64,000 nucleotides of DNA from Mesoplasma sp. JKS002658 (GTDB lineage Bacteria > Bacillota_I > Bacilli_A > Mycoplasmatales > Mycoplasmataceae): assembly GCF_023566355.1 (NCBI RefSeq), contig NZ_JAKNSW010000001.1:310001-374000 (forward strand), given 5' to 3'. Under the pieces are notes generated by a model. The model was given only the letters and a program-made list of their open reading frames with translations, had not been told where the DNA came from and made no database searches. The position numbers were made by a program, and so were the translations under genes. Positions 10,395 to 21,501 of this stretch are shown in pieces; the stretch's first letter is position 1, and each line of letters starts with the position of its first letter.

Positions 10395-10406
10395 TTACTC
10401 AACTTT
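10383..10406. terminator. Bidirectional terminator made of two abutting gene ends
   Basis: A perfect 24-base palindrome centred exactly between the TAA of ruvB (10392-10394) and the TAA of the convergent gene (10395-10397 on the plus strand). Each arm ends in AAA/TTT. The last codons of both genes (lysine/valine/glutamate) form the stem. It would act as a hairpin for either transcript, with a short T tract. Confidence 0.6.
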
Positions 10407-11237
10407 AGCATCAATTTGGATTTGTTTTAATAGACAATCACCAAAATCAATCTTTAAGGTTAGTTGATTGATTAAAGCAGAAATGGCAATAAACTCTTTC
10501 CATTCTTTTTGTTTAGTTTCAACATTTAGCAAAGTATCAATTGACAAATTATTATTAACATAACTTTGATAACTTCTATCAGCAAACATGACAATAACAT
10601 CTTTAGCTTGAGTCTTTTCAGCTCAAGTAACCGTTGGAGAATTAATCACCGCTACTTCTTCACTAATATCCTTACTGATATCTTTGTTCTTATTATTTTT
10701 ATTTCTTTCGATATAATTTTCGATGTCAACACCGATTTCTTTGATTCCTTTGTTTAAAAGGTATTCAACATCAACAGCATCAATTTCTTTCACCAATTCT
10801 TCTTTGCCAATCTTATTTTGCAAATCACGAATAAAATCTAAGACTTTGCTCGCTTGATTAAAAGTGCGACCAAATTGAATTTTAATCATTAGTTTTGCCA
10901 TTGGGGGAGCAATTCCAGTAGTGGGATTAAACTGAACCAAGTTTTGCAAGTCAACTAAAGAAATTTGTCCATCTTTATCAGTAATGTTAATTTTTTGACT
11001 GTTGATAAAACCAACTGCATCAGAAAAACTTTTTAAATAAGATGCTTCACGGGTGATTTTGTTCAGTTCGTTAGTTAACTCTTGTTTATCGATGATAATG
11101 TTTGGCAATTGTGCGGGTAATTCAGAATCGTCATCTAACTTACTAAAGTCACTTTGAATCTGTTTTACCAAACGTTTGACTGTTTCTTGGGTTCAATTTA
11201 CTGTTGATTGGTCAATTGAATTTTTAAAAATTTTCAT
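10395..11237 (-). CDS. Hypothetical protein
   Basis: A 280-residue soluble protein without signal peptide or membrane helix, translated from an ATG at 11235-11237. It is mixed helix and strand, with a lysine/asparagine-rich linker (ENYIERNKNNKNKDISKD) near residue 190 and a C-terminal half ending QIQIDAKVE. I recognise no family. It is convergent with ruvB and divergent from the nuclease-like gene, with facing -10 boxes only a few bases apart, so the two divergent genes may be co-regulated. Confidence 0.6.
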
Positions 11238-11261
11238 GTAAAAACTAACCTAACTTTCTTA

Positions 11262-11277
11262 TATAATTTATATTATA
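11262..11277. promoter_or_regulatory. Divergent -10 boxes
   Basis: TATAAT at 11262-11267 on the plus strand (for the gene at 11321) and ATTATA at 11272-11277, which is TATAAT on the minus strand (for the gene starting at 11237). Opposed promoters overlap here, so the two polymerases would compete for the site. Confidence 0.5.
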
Positions 11278-11320
11278 TCTAATTTGGGTTCGCAATCAAC
11301 TAAATAGAATTGAGGTTATG

Positions 11321-12250
11321 ATGAAGAAGACCGATTTTAAACAAGAGGGCGATCACTATAAATTGAACAAGTACCAAAAGTTTTATGTGGATCAAAAGTT
11401 GGTAAAAGAACATTTATTAAAAATAATTAAGTTTCCAGTTGTAGTTATGGATACAGAATTTTTTAACCGTTCTCACGATAAGGGTAATTTTGATACCCAG
11501 CTTTATAATGAAGCAGAACCTTCGCTGATTTACACTTTGTCTTTTTCTTTTGCTCAAAGTTATATGGATTTATTACAAAGAAAGAATAAAAAGGCGATTT
11601 CTACTCTTTATGTCCGACGTAGGTATGAACAAAAGCACTTTAACTTTAAAAAGACGATGGATAAAATGTTGACCTCTTTTGTGAATACTTGCTTAACTAA
11701 AGAGATTAAAACTTTAGTTTTTGCTGGACAAAGCAATGATGTTAGAATTTTAGAACGTTGAATTAACCAACATCCCACGCTTTTAAACAATAAAACTACT
11801 GAACTTTTCTTTCGTTCAAAAGTTACTCAAAAAATTGAAATTAATACTTTTGATATTTATAAAACCTTAGAAAACGGGTTTAGTTTTACCAATTTTAATC
11901 AAACTGGTATTGAATTCTACAACCAAAAAAACTTGAAACCAGGTAAAATGGGTGAAAAAACAGTTCAACTTCCCGGCTTAGCTAAATTTTTTGATTATTT
12001 TGATAGTTATTATCAAGGTAATTTTTTAGCTGAAAAAACCAATATTTACCAACTGTGTATTAGCGCTTTGGAGTTTTATACAATTCCCAAATTCGCTGAT
12101 GTAGAACAATTCAATAGTTATAATGAAAAAATTAGAGAAGTTCGCCGTCATTGCCAAAATGATGTTTTAAAGTTATTGTATTTGATTAATTTTATTTATG
12201 TTTATGGAGTTAATAAAAATAGCAAGGTGGTTAGTGATGAAAAAATGTAA
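11321..12250 (+). CDS. Predicted DEDD-family 3'-5' exonuclease-like protein
   Basis: A 309-residue soluble protein that I cannot name, but its acidic residues are spaced as in the DnaQ/RNase H-like exonuclease fold. Motif I is VVVMDTEFF (D44, E46), motif II is FAGQSNDVRIL (D140), and motif III is RRHCQNDVLKL, with D281 and a histidine four residues before it (where DEDDy enzymes have tyrosine). A substrate could be DNA or RNA. ATG also occurs at 11318, but GAGG at 11312-11315 is better spaced for 11321. The stop overlaps the start of yqeH by 14 bases, so the product may work in RNA or ribosome maturation. Function is inferred, not known. Confidence 0.55.
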
Positions 12251-13328
12251 GGGTTGTGGACGAGAATTACAAACTATTGATCCCCAAAATTGAGGTTATA
12301 CTCCCAAAATTGAAGGAGACTATTGCTATCGATGCTTTCGGATTAAAAACTATAACGATTTAGTGGTGATTGATACCTCTATTGATGGAGTGAAGTTTGA
12401 GCAACAAGTAGTTGATTTAATTCACAAACAAGATGAGAATGATCATTTTTTTTATTTGTTAGATATTTTTAATTTGAATGCTAGTCGAATTCCTAATTTA
12501 GAAAAAAGTTTAAATCCAAGCACGAGCACAATTGTTATCAATAAAGTTGATTTATTGCCAAAAGCAGTAAAATTAAAGAAGATTGCAACTTACTTAGAAT
12601 CCTTATTTGCTTCCACTGGTTTAGCGGGTGTGAAAATTATTTTCTTCTCTAAAGTTAATAAACAAGGAATTGACGAACTATTAAAAGCTGTGAAAAAGTT
12701 CAAAAATAACTACTTTATTGGTCGAACTAACGTGGGAAAATCCTCAATTTTAAACAGTTTAATCACTGCTTTGGATCAAACTCCAAGCATTGTTGAATCA
12801 CCTTTTTTAAACACTACTATTGATTTAATCAGACTAGAGTATAACAACATCACCTTGGTTGATACACCAGGGATTATTGAAAAGAATTCCTTTACTTCCT
12901 TGATTGCTCCATCAGAGTTAAAATACCTTTACTTTAAAAAAGAACTAAAGCAAGTAACCTTTCAAATCGATCAGCCCCAAACTTTTGTTTATGGTAATTT
13001 ATTTGCTTTAACTTTAAAATTAAGTTCACCTCGAGATATTCATTTTTATCAAAACCCGATGGTCAATCTTCACCGTACCAAACCTGCTAATTTTGAAAGT
13101 TATTTAAATAAAAATTTCACTACTCTACATCCTGGGTTGTTGTATCAAGAAAGTTATCAACAAAAACAGGTTGTTCTGAATGAGAAACTTTGGTATCAAA
13201 AAATTGATGTTTTTGTTCAAGAATTGGGTTGAGTTAGTTTTTTACTTCACCCTAAGGATGAGGTTTGATATTTTGTTCCTGCAAAAAATTCTAATTTATT
13301 AGTCGAGACAAGAAAGGCACTGATTTAA
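12237..13328 (+). CDS. yqeH: Ribosome biogenesis GTPase YqeH
   Basis: A circularly permuted GTPase needed for 30S subunit assembly. The 363-residue protein has an N-terminal four-cysteine zinc finger (CKGCG ... CYRC). The GTPase motifs follow in permuted order: NKVD (G4) first, then the P-loop GRTNVGKSS (from residue 162), then VDTPG (G3). A C-terminal domain of about 150 residues follows. Translation is probably coupled to the overlapping nuclease-like gene upstream. TGA encodes Trp in several places near the C-terminus. Confidence 0.92.
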
Positions 13329-13371
13329 AAGAAAAGCTGTTTATTTTCAAGTAAAACAGTGTTTTAATCAT

Positions 13372-13377
13372 TATAAT
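13372..13377 (+). promoter_or_regulatory. -10 box for glk
   Basis: TATAAT, 26 bases before the ATG at 13404. A weak hairpin (CTGTTT ... AAACAG, 13337-13359) lies just upstream and may end the yqeH transcript. Confidence 0.5.
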
Positions 13378-13403
13378 AAGAATGTCATGAAATGAGGTTA
13401 AGT

Positions 13404-14378
13404 ATGAAAAAAGTACTAGGTATTGATTTGGGGGGAACATCTGCAAAGTTCGGTGTTATTAATCAATATGGTGAAATTGAACAAAAAGGTGAAGTCAAAA
13501 ACGACATGAAGAACTTACTTCCTAATTTGGTTAATCAAGTTATGGCAAGTTTAAAAGAATGGGGTTATGACTATAAAACTGATATCGAACGGATTGGGTT
13601 TGATTCACCAGGTTTTATTGATCATAAAAACGGAATTATTAAGATTGCAGGAAACTTAAATTGGTTTGACTTTAATTTAAAAGCAGAACTAGAAAAGTTG
13701 TTTATTGGCAAACCAGTTTATGTTTTAAATGATGCTAATGCTGCAGCACTTGGTGAATTTTGAACTGGTGCTGCTTCTAAGTATAATTCTGAGATTTTTT
13801 ATATTCTTGGTACTGGAGTTGGTGGCGCGATTGTCCTGGATGGTAAGTTGGTCACTGGTGAACACGGTTTTGCTGGTGAGTTTGGTCATGGTGGTCACAT
13901 GCAAGAAGTTTTTTCATGTAATTGTGGAATCAAAGAATGTTTAGAACCAACCACTTCAGCAGTCGGAGTGGCAAGAGCGATGAAAAAAATCTTTGATCAA
14001 AACCCTGAACATCCAGTAAAAAAACTTCTTGAAGTAAACGGTGTTAACATCGAGCGTTTGGAAATGAAAGATATTGCTACAGTTTATAAGAAAACCAAAG
14101 ATCCTCAGTTAAAAGAATTGTTATTAGAAATTTATAAACCCTTGTTAACCCATATGTCTTTAATGATTTATGCTTTAGATACAAAAGCAGTTGTTTTAGG
14201 GGGTGGAGGCTCAAAAATGGGTCAAGACCTAGTTGATATTGTTTGAGAAGGATTGGATAATATCATTGTTGACATGTATAAAAAAGATGTAGTGATTTCA
14301 GTTGCTGAGTTAGGAAACGATGCGGGAATTGTTGGTGCTGCTTATTATGCAATTAATGATTGAGAATGGACAATTTAA
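13404..14378 (+). CDS. glk: ROK-family glucokinase
   Basis: Phosphorylates a hexose, most likely glucose, with ATP. The 324-residue protein has the N-terminal phosphate-1 motif GIDLGGTSAKFG, the catalytic region LNDANAAALGEF, the glycine-rich GTGVGGAIV, the ROK motif GEFGHGGH and the zinc-binding CNCGIKECLE. An upstream ATG at 13392 is in frame, but GAGG at 13395-13398 is correctly placed for 13404. The stop overlaps the next start (TAATG). With lactate dehydrogenase and transketolase nearby, it belongs to sugar catabolism. Confidence 0.9.
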
Positions 14379-14635
14379 TGTCTAAGAACGAATTTTTATC
14401 AATCGAGCAATTAGACGAAGAGAGCTTAGTGCAAGAGATTAACCGTTTAACTAAATTAAGTAAAATTCGCACGCTAACTATTGAAGAAGCTGCTTATCGT
14501 GAGTTACTTCGTGAACGTTTCATTAAAAATTTTAAAGAAGGATTACGAAGTCAGTTAAGAACGATTAAAGTGGTAGATTCACCAGGACGAGATGTTAGTT
14601 CTCAAGAAAAAAAGGAAGAAAACAAGAAGGATTAA
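14378..14635 (+). CDS. DUF896 (YnzC-like) small protein
   Basis: An 85-residue helical protein. Repeated short helices end with the family signature around RSQLRTIKVVDSPGRDVS, as in Bacillus YnzC, a small cytoplasmic protein of unclear role. Starts at 14366 and 14360 are in frame, but the ATG at 14378 overlaps the glk stop and fits coupling. The lysine-rich C-terminus is encoded inside the left arm of the following terminator. Confidence 0.85.
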   Translation: MSKNEFLSIEQLDEESLVQEINRLTKLSKIRTLTIEEAAYRELLRERFIKNFKEGLRSQLRTIKVVDSPGRDVSSQEKKEENKKD

Positions 14636-14655
14636 ACTTTCTTGTTTTCTTTTCT
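14616..14655 (+). terminator. Terminator overlapping the end of the DUF896 gene
   Basis: A 12-13 bp stem (AGAAAACAAGAA with TTCTTGTTTTCT) whose loop contains the TAA stop codon, followed by TTTCTTTC. Confidence 0.7.
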
Positions 14656-14685
14656 TTCTGGGAGGGATTTGTCTGTTTTGGAGGG

Positions 14686-14691
14686 TATAAT
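14686..14691 (+). promoter_or_regulatory. -10 box for tkt
   Basis: TATAAT, 30 bases before the transketolase start; AAGGGG at about 14706 is the ribosome binding site. Confidence 0.55.
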
Positions 14692-14721
14692 CAAAAAGAA
14701 TCAACAAGGGGTAATAATAAA

Positions 14722-16692
14722 ATGTTTAATAATAAAGGTAATAACAATCTTAATGCTCTACGAATTTTGGCAGTAGAAATGATTAATAAGGCGAATTCGG
14801 GTCATCCAGGAATTGCTTTGGGTGCTGCACCAATGATGTATTCGTTGTATGCTGAAAATTTAAAAGTAGACCCCACTCACCCTCAATGGTTTAATCGTGA
14901 CCGTTTTGTTTTGAGTGCAGGACACGGAAGTGCTTTGTTGTACGCGACTCTTCATCTTGCTGGTTTTGATATATCAATTGATGATTTAAAGAATTTTCGT
15001 CAAACTGGAAGTAAAACTCCTGGACATCCCGAACTAGGTATTAGTGGTGTAGAAGCAACCACTGGACCTTTAGGACAAGGAATTGGAATTGCAGTGGGGA
15101 TGGCGGTTGCTGAAAAATTTCTTTCAGCAAAGTTTAACCAACCCGAGTTTGAGATTATCGATCATTTTACTTATGTGCTTTGTGGGGATGGCGACTTGCA
15201 AGAAGGGGTTGCTCAAGAAGCGATTTCATTTGCAGGGAAAAATAAACTCAGTAAACTAATTCTTTTGCATGATTCTAATGATGTCCAATTAGATGATTTT
15301 ATCGCTTCTAGTCAAGAAGAGAACTTTATCGAACGCTTTAAAGCAGAGAATTGAAATAGTATTAGAGTTGAGGATGGCGAAGACTTAGAAGCAATTTCTC
15401 AGGCAATTCAACAAGCTAAAAAAAGTGATAAGCCAACCTATATCGAAGTTAAAACAATCATTGGCCATGGCGCAACAAAACAAGGAACACCAAGTGTCCA
15501 TGGAGCACCGCTAGGCAACGATTTAAACCATGTTAAAGAGACTTGGGATTATCAATACGAAGAATTTAATGTTCCTGAAGAGGTTTATCAATTTTATCAA
15601 GAACACACCTTAAAAAGCGGTCAACAAGCATATAACCAGTGAAGTGATTTGTTTAAAATTTATCAACACCAGTTTCCTGAATTAGCAAAAACATTAGATC
15701 AAGCTTTAAAGAAGAATTATCAGGTTGATTTTGATGCTATGTTAAACCAAATTCCGACTAAGCCTCAAGCAACAAGAGTTTCTTCTGGTTTGGTTTTAGA
15801 TAATTTAACTACTAAAATTCCTACCATGATGGGTGGATCAGCTGATTTGGGTGGTTCAACTAAAGTGGTTGGTGCTGATGGAAAATTTTCTGAACAAAAT
15901 TTAATTGGAAGAAACATTATGTTTGGTGTCCGGGAATTTGCAATGGCTGCCATTGCAAATGGTTTAAGTTTGCACGAAGGAATTTTACCTTTTGTTTCAA
16001 CTTTCTTTGTGTTTTCAGATTATTTAAAACCAGCCCTACGACTTTCTGCATTGATGGAACAACAAGTTCTTTATATCTTCACTCACGATAGTGTTGCAGT
16101 TGGAGAAGACGGACCAACTCATCAACCTGTTGAACAATTAGCAATGATTCGTTCAATTCCTAATGTGGTTTTATTTCGTCCTTGTGATTATCAAGAGGTG
16201 GTTGGTGCTTATCACTGAGCAATCAAGCAAGGAAAGAAAGTTCCTAGTGTAATTGTAGCTACGCGTCAAGATTTGGTGCAATTGAATCACCAAAACGTTA
16301 TTGAACAAGTTGCTCGAGGTGGATATTTGATTCAAAGTGTTGATCAACCCCGAGTTAGTTTAATTGCTAGTGGAAGTGAGGTTTCTTTAGCTCTTGATGT
16401 GGCAAAAATTCTTGCCTCTCATCATATCAAAGTTAACGTTGTTTCGATGGTTTCTACTTCATTATTTGACCAACAACCCCTTGCTTATCGTCAATCAGTG
16501 ATTCGTCCAGATACATTTAAAGTTTCTTTAGAAATGGGAACTACTTTTGGATGGGCAAAATATACTGGAGATAATGGTTTAAATCTGGGAATTGATACTT
16601 TTGGTGCTTCAGGACCAGGTGAAGAAGTTATTAGTCAAGTAGGTTTTGATAGTCAAAAAATTAGTAATCAAATCTTAAAATTGGTAAAATAA
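14722..16692 (+). CDS. tkt: Transketolase
   Basis: Transfers two-carbon units between sugar phosphates, linking glycolysis to pentose phosphates. The 656-residue protein has the N-terminal NSGHPG, the thiamine diphosphate motif CGDGDLQEG (from residue 154), GHGATKQGTPSVHGAPL, and the pyrimidine-domain HDSVAVGEDGPTHQPVEQL, with a C-terminal domain of normal size. TGA encodes Trp at several points. The yneF gene follows 26 bases downstream and probably shares the transcript. Confidence 0.96.
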
Positions 16693-16718
16693 ACGATGAG
16701 ATAAAAAGGAGGAACCTT

Positions 16719-16946
16719 ATGACTGGTGGTGCATTAGCAGGTCTACTAGTGGGAGTGATTCTTGTTTCTTTAGTTGTTGGAGGAATTGCTGGGTTTTTTA
16801 TTACCCGAGCAGTTGTTCGCAAGCAATTGAAAAATAACCCCCCAATTAATGAAGCTCAAATTCGAGCAATGTATTTAAGTATGGGACGAAAGCCCTCAGA
16901 AGCTGACATTAAAAAAACGATGAATGCTGTTAAACGGGCAAAATAA
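16719..16946 (+). CDS. yneF: YneF family (UPF0154) membrane protein
   Basis: A 75-residue protein with one N-terminal membrane helix (about residues 5-28) and a cytoplasmic basic tail containing the family signature NPPINEAQIRAMYLSMGRKP. The function of the family is unknown. AAGGAGG at 16706-16712 supports the start. Transketolase followed by YneF is a common Firmicutes gene order. The stop is followed immediately by a 20-bp hairpin. Confidence 0.9.
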   Translation: MTGGALAGLLVGVILVSLVVGGIAGFFITRAVVRKQLKNNPPINEAQIRAMYLSMGRKPSEADIKKTMNAVKRAK

Positions 16947-16993
16947 TCAACAAAAACCCCCAAAGGTTCTAATCCTTTGGGGGTTTTTGTTGA
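16947..16993. terminator. Strong bidirectional terminator between yneF and plsY
   Basis: A 20-bp perfect stem with a 7-base loop, flanked by A and T tracts on both sides, so it can act on both strands. The right arm and loop also encode the last codons and the stop of plsY (16969-16971). Confidence 0.85.
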
Positions 16994-17907
16994 TCTAACT
17001 TATCGATTTTTTCTTGAATTTTCAACGCTTTTTGCGACAACTTATCAATCTTTTCTAACCGTTGAATTTCCTTACGTTCTTCAGCAGTAATTCGGGGTTG
17101 ATTGTGTAAATAACGAAGTTTAGCCTTTTCTTGAGCAGTTAATTTCGGGAAAGTTTGGGGTTCTTCGTGTTTGGCAATTCTAGAGAAATTTGGTCAATGA
17201 CGCACCAATAAGATGACTCCTCCGATTAAGTTGACAATTTGAATTTCTAACATTCCACTAGCAAACCCTTTAAGATGAGTAACGTGTTCAGCGATTGGCA
17301 TATGAAGATAATTCATCCAAGCAAACCTTAATCATACGCTGCTTCAAGCTTCTTGAACCCAAACATCATACGAGTTTCATCTTCAAGCAAACGAACTTAA
17401 ACCATTTAATCATGGTAATCAAATAATTAACCCAACAACTATTGCCCCAATAATTGAAGAAACACTGACCTTTCTACTAAAACCAGCAGCAATAAATCAG
17501 ACAATTAAGAAGATGAACAAGTATCATACATTAGAGATAAAAATCAAACCCAAGAAGCAAGAGACTGCCTTACCTCCTTTGAATTTGTAATAGATTGGTC
17601 AACAATGACCAATTAAAACAAAAACCGCAGGAATAAAATAACTAGTCTCACTAAATAAAGAAGAGGGGATTAAAGAGAATAGAACAGCAATTAGAGCTGC
17701 CACAACGACTTTAAATCCATCTAACAAGGCTGTAATTAAACCTCATTTTTTCCCTAGCAGTCTTGTAGTGTTAGTAGCTCCAGCGTTTTTCGATCCTACT
17801 GAACGAACATCAATGCCTCGTCTTCACCGAACAATAATAATTGATCAAGAAATTGAACCAATTAAATAAGCGGTAATACTAGCGAGAATTATTCCTAGAT
17901 AATGCAA
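16969..17907 (-). CDS. plsY: Glycerol-3-phosphate acyltransferase PlsY
   Basis: A membrane enzyme that transfers an acyl group from acyl phosphate to glycerol-3-phosphate, the first step of phospholipid synthesis. The 312-residue product shows YLIGSISW, SVGSKNAGATNTTRLLGK and YYKFKGGKAV, which match the PlsY motifs. It has several membrane helices. The start is a TTG at 17905-17907 after AAGGA; an in-frame TAA lies just upstream and no ATG fits. More than ten TGA-Trp codons break the frame under the standard code. It is about 100 residues longer than usual: an inserted Trp-rich loop lies before the last helix, and a charged coiled-coil tail ends the protein. Confidence 0.88.
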
Positions 17908-18000
17908 ACGAACCCAATCCTTTTTTTATACAATAATGTTATTATAAATTAATCGTTAATAAATAAAAGGGTTTTTCTAACCTCAAGAAGGAGAAATGCT

Positions 18001-18330
18001 ATGAGCACAAAACAAAGTAAATATAATCTAATTGATCCTAGTCAAATGAATGAAAGCGAACTTGAACAATTGATCACTACAACCACTCTAACTAAACAAA
18101 GTTATCAAGAACAAGAAAAAGCAGTTTATAAAAGGATTCGCGGTAAATTGTGATTATGATGGTTCTTACCAATTTTTGGTTGAGTAATTTACACGATGGT
18201 TTATTCACGCCGTTTAGAACAAGAAACTGCGCAAGTACAACTTGTTGGAGTAAAGACTAAAATTGCTGAATGTGAACTACAAGAAGTCTTTATTCAACGG
18301 CGCCAAAAAACGTTAAGTGAAGAAAAATAA
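18001..18330 (+). CDS. Small single-pass membrane protein
   Basis: A 109-residue protein with a Ser/Thr/Glu-rich N-terminal 50 residues, one tryptophan-rich membrane helix (LWLWWFLPIFGWVIYTMVYS) and a charged helical tail. AAGGAG nine bases upstream fixes the start. It diverges from plsY and precedes the YhgE-like gene in the same orientation, with 174 bases between. I do not recognise a family. Confidence 0.65.
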
Positions 18331-18504
18331 AAAAGCAATTGAAGTTTTTTTCGTTTACTTTCTTAGGCTTGTTAGATAAAATCTTTTATAATTGCTGAAG
18401 GTTTTATTCAACCAAAATCTCAGAAAACCACAAATTTTAAATCACTAGTTTTTAGTAATCAATCTTTTTAAGTTAAATTACCAAATTTTGAAAGGAACTA
18501 AATC

Positions 18505-21354
18505 ATGAGCAAAGATGGAAACTCACCCAAAAAAAATAATTCAGGACAAAAAAGTGGTGCTTGATTTGGGTCAGTTTGAAAAAAAAAGGAAGATCGCAAT
18601 CTCTCACAAAAGCCCGCTTTAGGAAAAAGGATTCGTACCTGGTTTGGATTAGTCTGAAAAACTTATATCACAGAGTTTGAAGACCGAGTGTTAAGTAGTC
18701 CTAAACGTTTAATTAAGTTTGCAGGAATTTCGATTATTCCAATTATTTATGGAGTTATTTGTATTGTTGCTTTCTGAAACCCGATTCAAAATATTGGTCG
18801 TGCACCAATGGTTATCATGGATCAAGATCAAGCTGTAGTCATGGTTCAATCGACTAAAGAAAACCCAACCACGACCACTAGTGCAACTAATCCTTACTTT
18901 TTTGGTCCTTTAGAAAGTATCAGTGATGTTGGTGTTAATGACATCAATAGCCAAATGGGTTATGATAGTGCTGATGAAACAAAAAGCATCCACCAATCGA
19001 GTAATGGTGCTTGGTTAATTCCTAATAGCTTAATTGATACGAACGTAAAAATCGCCAACCTTGAAGCAACAATTTTGGATGTCTTAAATAATCAAGCCAG
19101 TGCACCCACAATTACCTTAGCCACTCATGTTGATGGAGATAATGCTAGTTTTAGTTATGATTCAACCAATCCTACTTTTAACTTAAAGGTGATGAGTGGT
19201 TGAACCATTGCTAAAAGTGTTCTTCAGCCCTCAGGTGCTAATGAGAGTGATTTAACTCACACTTTTAAATCCAACAAAATTAATAGTACTTATCAGTTAA
19301 CTAATATTACTTATTTAAATAATCAAAAAGAGATTGATCATCAGTGAGAAGGAACAAAGTACTATGTTCAAATGAAGATTCCTGATGGTTTTATTGAAAA
19401 ACTTTTAACTTATATGGGAACAATGCTTGCTAAAAGTAATGCTACTCAAAATGATGATGGAACCACTACTGATCTTGATGGAGACTTTTTGACCCAATTG
19501 GTTACTAGTATGAAACCTCTTGATGTTTGAACTACCTTTGAGCGAAATTTCATTTTTGGATATTATTTAACCACGATTAGTAACGTTATTGGTGGAGTTT
19601 TTATCAAAGCGATTCCAACAATATTAAACAACGCACTAATTAGTAATACTGGGGCTAACATTTCTTATAAGGGAGCCACAATTAAGAAGTTAATTGGTTC
19701 AAGTAATGGTGAAGATGTCTTATGAGGTATTGAAGGTTCAACCACGCAAACAACTTTAGAAGATGCTACTACTTATGTCATGCCTGATGCTTCGAAATTA
19801 CCAGTTAATACTGCCACTAATGCTAATATTCGTGATTACACTGTTTTTGGAAATATTGATGCTGGGTTAAATAATGGAGAAATAGATCCAAATGCTACTG
19901 CTGATGAAGTTGGTGGTAAGTTTATTAATTTGTTAAAAACTGTGTTAAATACAGCAAGTAACTCGCCTTTATTAACCAGAATAATCGCGATTGCTAAAGC
20001 GCTTGGCATTAGTGGAGATGCAGAAAGTGTGATTGATTTACTAAACAAGGTAATTGCTGTAGTTAAGGGAGTTTTGGGTAATGCTCCAGTAGATCAAACC
20101 TTTGTTACGCTTAACTATGAAACTTATCAAGTTACTACTGGTCAAAAAAGTCTTGCTAGCACCAAATATTTAAGTAAGATTGTTTCAACAATTTGGAAGC
20201 AAATCACAGGAACTGATATTAATTATGATAATTTTAATTCTTCACCAATTTTTACTACCAAGGCGATTATGACCAACGATCAGTTTGTTACGAATTTAAA
20301 CATCAATATTAAAAACAATTCTACTTATCTTTTAGGAGCTACTAACATTAGCGAGTTACTGCCAAGAATTTTAGCACAACTACTTGCTAAAAATAGTTAT
20401 GGAATGACTAATCAAAAGTTGACTACGATGACGATTAAAGGTTCCAAATACGGTCTATATGGAATTGGTTTAGGGCAATTCTTCCTCTTAATTGGACTAT
20501 ATGTTGGTTCATTACTACAAAGTTTTATTTTTGATCGGGCTAAAAGAACCAAAAAAGCAACTGCTACAAGTTGATATGTGGGAAAATGAATGCTCTTTGC
20601 TACAATTGCCTTAGTTCAAGGAACACTTGTTACTTGAGTCACCTACGCAGTAGGGTGACACCAACTTGGAGTTAGCACGATGGTTTATATCTGGTTATGA
20701 TTGATGTTTAGCGTTTTAATTTTCATGACCATTATTCAGGGCGTCTGGTTCACAATTGAAGATGAGGCTGTTGGACGATTTTGTTGTGTTATTGTTTTAG
20801 TCCTTTCTTTAGCAGCTGGAGGGGGAACTTTTCCAGCTCTCAGTCAGTTTGCCTTCTTCCATGCCATTAGTTATGTTGTTCCTTTCACCTATGTTTTAAA
20901 GGGACTAGGAGCGATTGTTTATGGAGTTTCTGAATCAGGAACAACTGCTTTAACAACTAATTACATTTTCACACAATTGGGTATTCTTCTAATTTACTTT
21001 GTATTATTTATGACCCTTGGTTTGAGTGTTGGTAGTCGGTTATTGATGCGACAAATGAATTGGGGTTCACCTCGTGGAAAAATTGTCGTTCAAGCAATGG
21101 AGAACCTGGGCAGAGACAAAGAAGCAAAGATCTTTGCTACTGAGAAAAAGAGTCACCAATGATTAACTAAACATGGACGGGTTGGTTATAAATACCACTG
21201 GAACACTTTAAAACCTGATTTTGATGAAGAACTCTACTTTGCGTGTCGAGCAATTCGCTTAGATGATGGATTTAAGTGGTGAAAACAAAAAGAGCACGAC
21301 TTTGTCCAAAAACCAAACTATAGTGATGAAGAGTCAATTACACGAAACGAATAA
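18505..21354 (+). CDS. YhgE/Pip-like large membrane protein
   Basis: A 949-residue protein. A basic N-terminal tail is followed by a membrane helix (residues about 75-95), then the segment NPIQNIGRAPMVIMDQD, which resembles the start of the YhgE/Pip family (ABC-2-permease-like). A large extracytoplasmic region of about 500 residues follows, then five or six C-terminal membrane helices and a 70-residue charged tail. The layout of one N-terminal helix, a big external domain and a C-terminal helix bundle is that of YhgE/Pip proteins, associated elsewhere with phage receptors and type VII-related export. The external domain is rich in Asn, Thr and Ser. AAAGGA precedes the start. Confidence 0.7.
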
Positions 21355-21360
21355 TAGTCT

Positions 21361-21393
21361 GAAAACTCCCCTTTTAAAATAAGAGGAGTTTTC
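21361..21393 (+). terminator. Hairpin after the YhgE-like gene
   Basis: A 9-bp stem (GAAAACTCC with GGAGTTTTC) followed by a T-rich but broken tail. Probable terminator. Confidence 0.55.
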
Positions 21394-21424
21394 ATTCTCA
21401 TTTGGAAATTAAAAAAAGAAAAAA

Positions 21425-21454
21425 TTGCAGTATCTAATTATTAGTTAATATAAT
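21425..21454 (+). promoter_or_regulatory. Promoter of the ATPase-like gene
   Basis: TTGCAG at 21425-21430 and TATAAT at 21449-21454, with an 18-base spacer, 47 bases before the start codon. Confidence 0.6.
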
Positions 21455-21501
21455 AAAATGAATAATAGATTTCAAAACTTATTCATAGATCGGGGTTCAG
21501 G

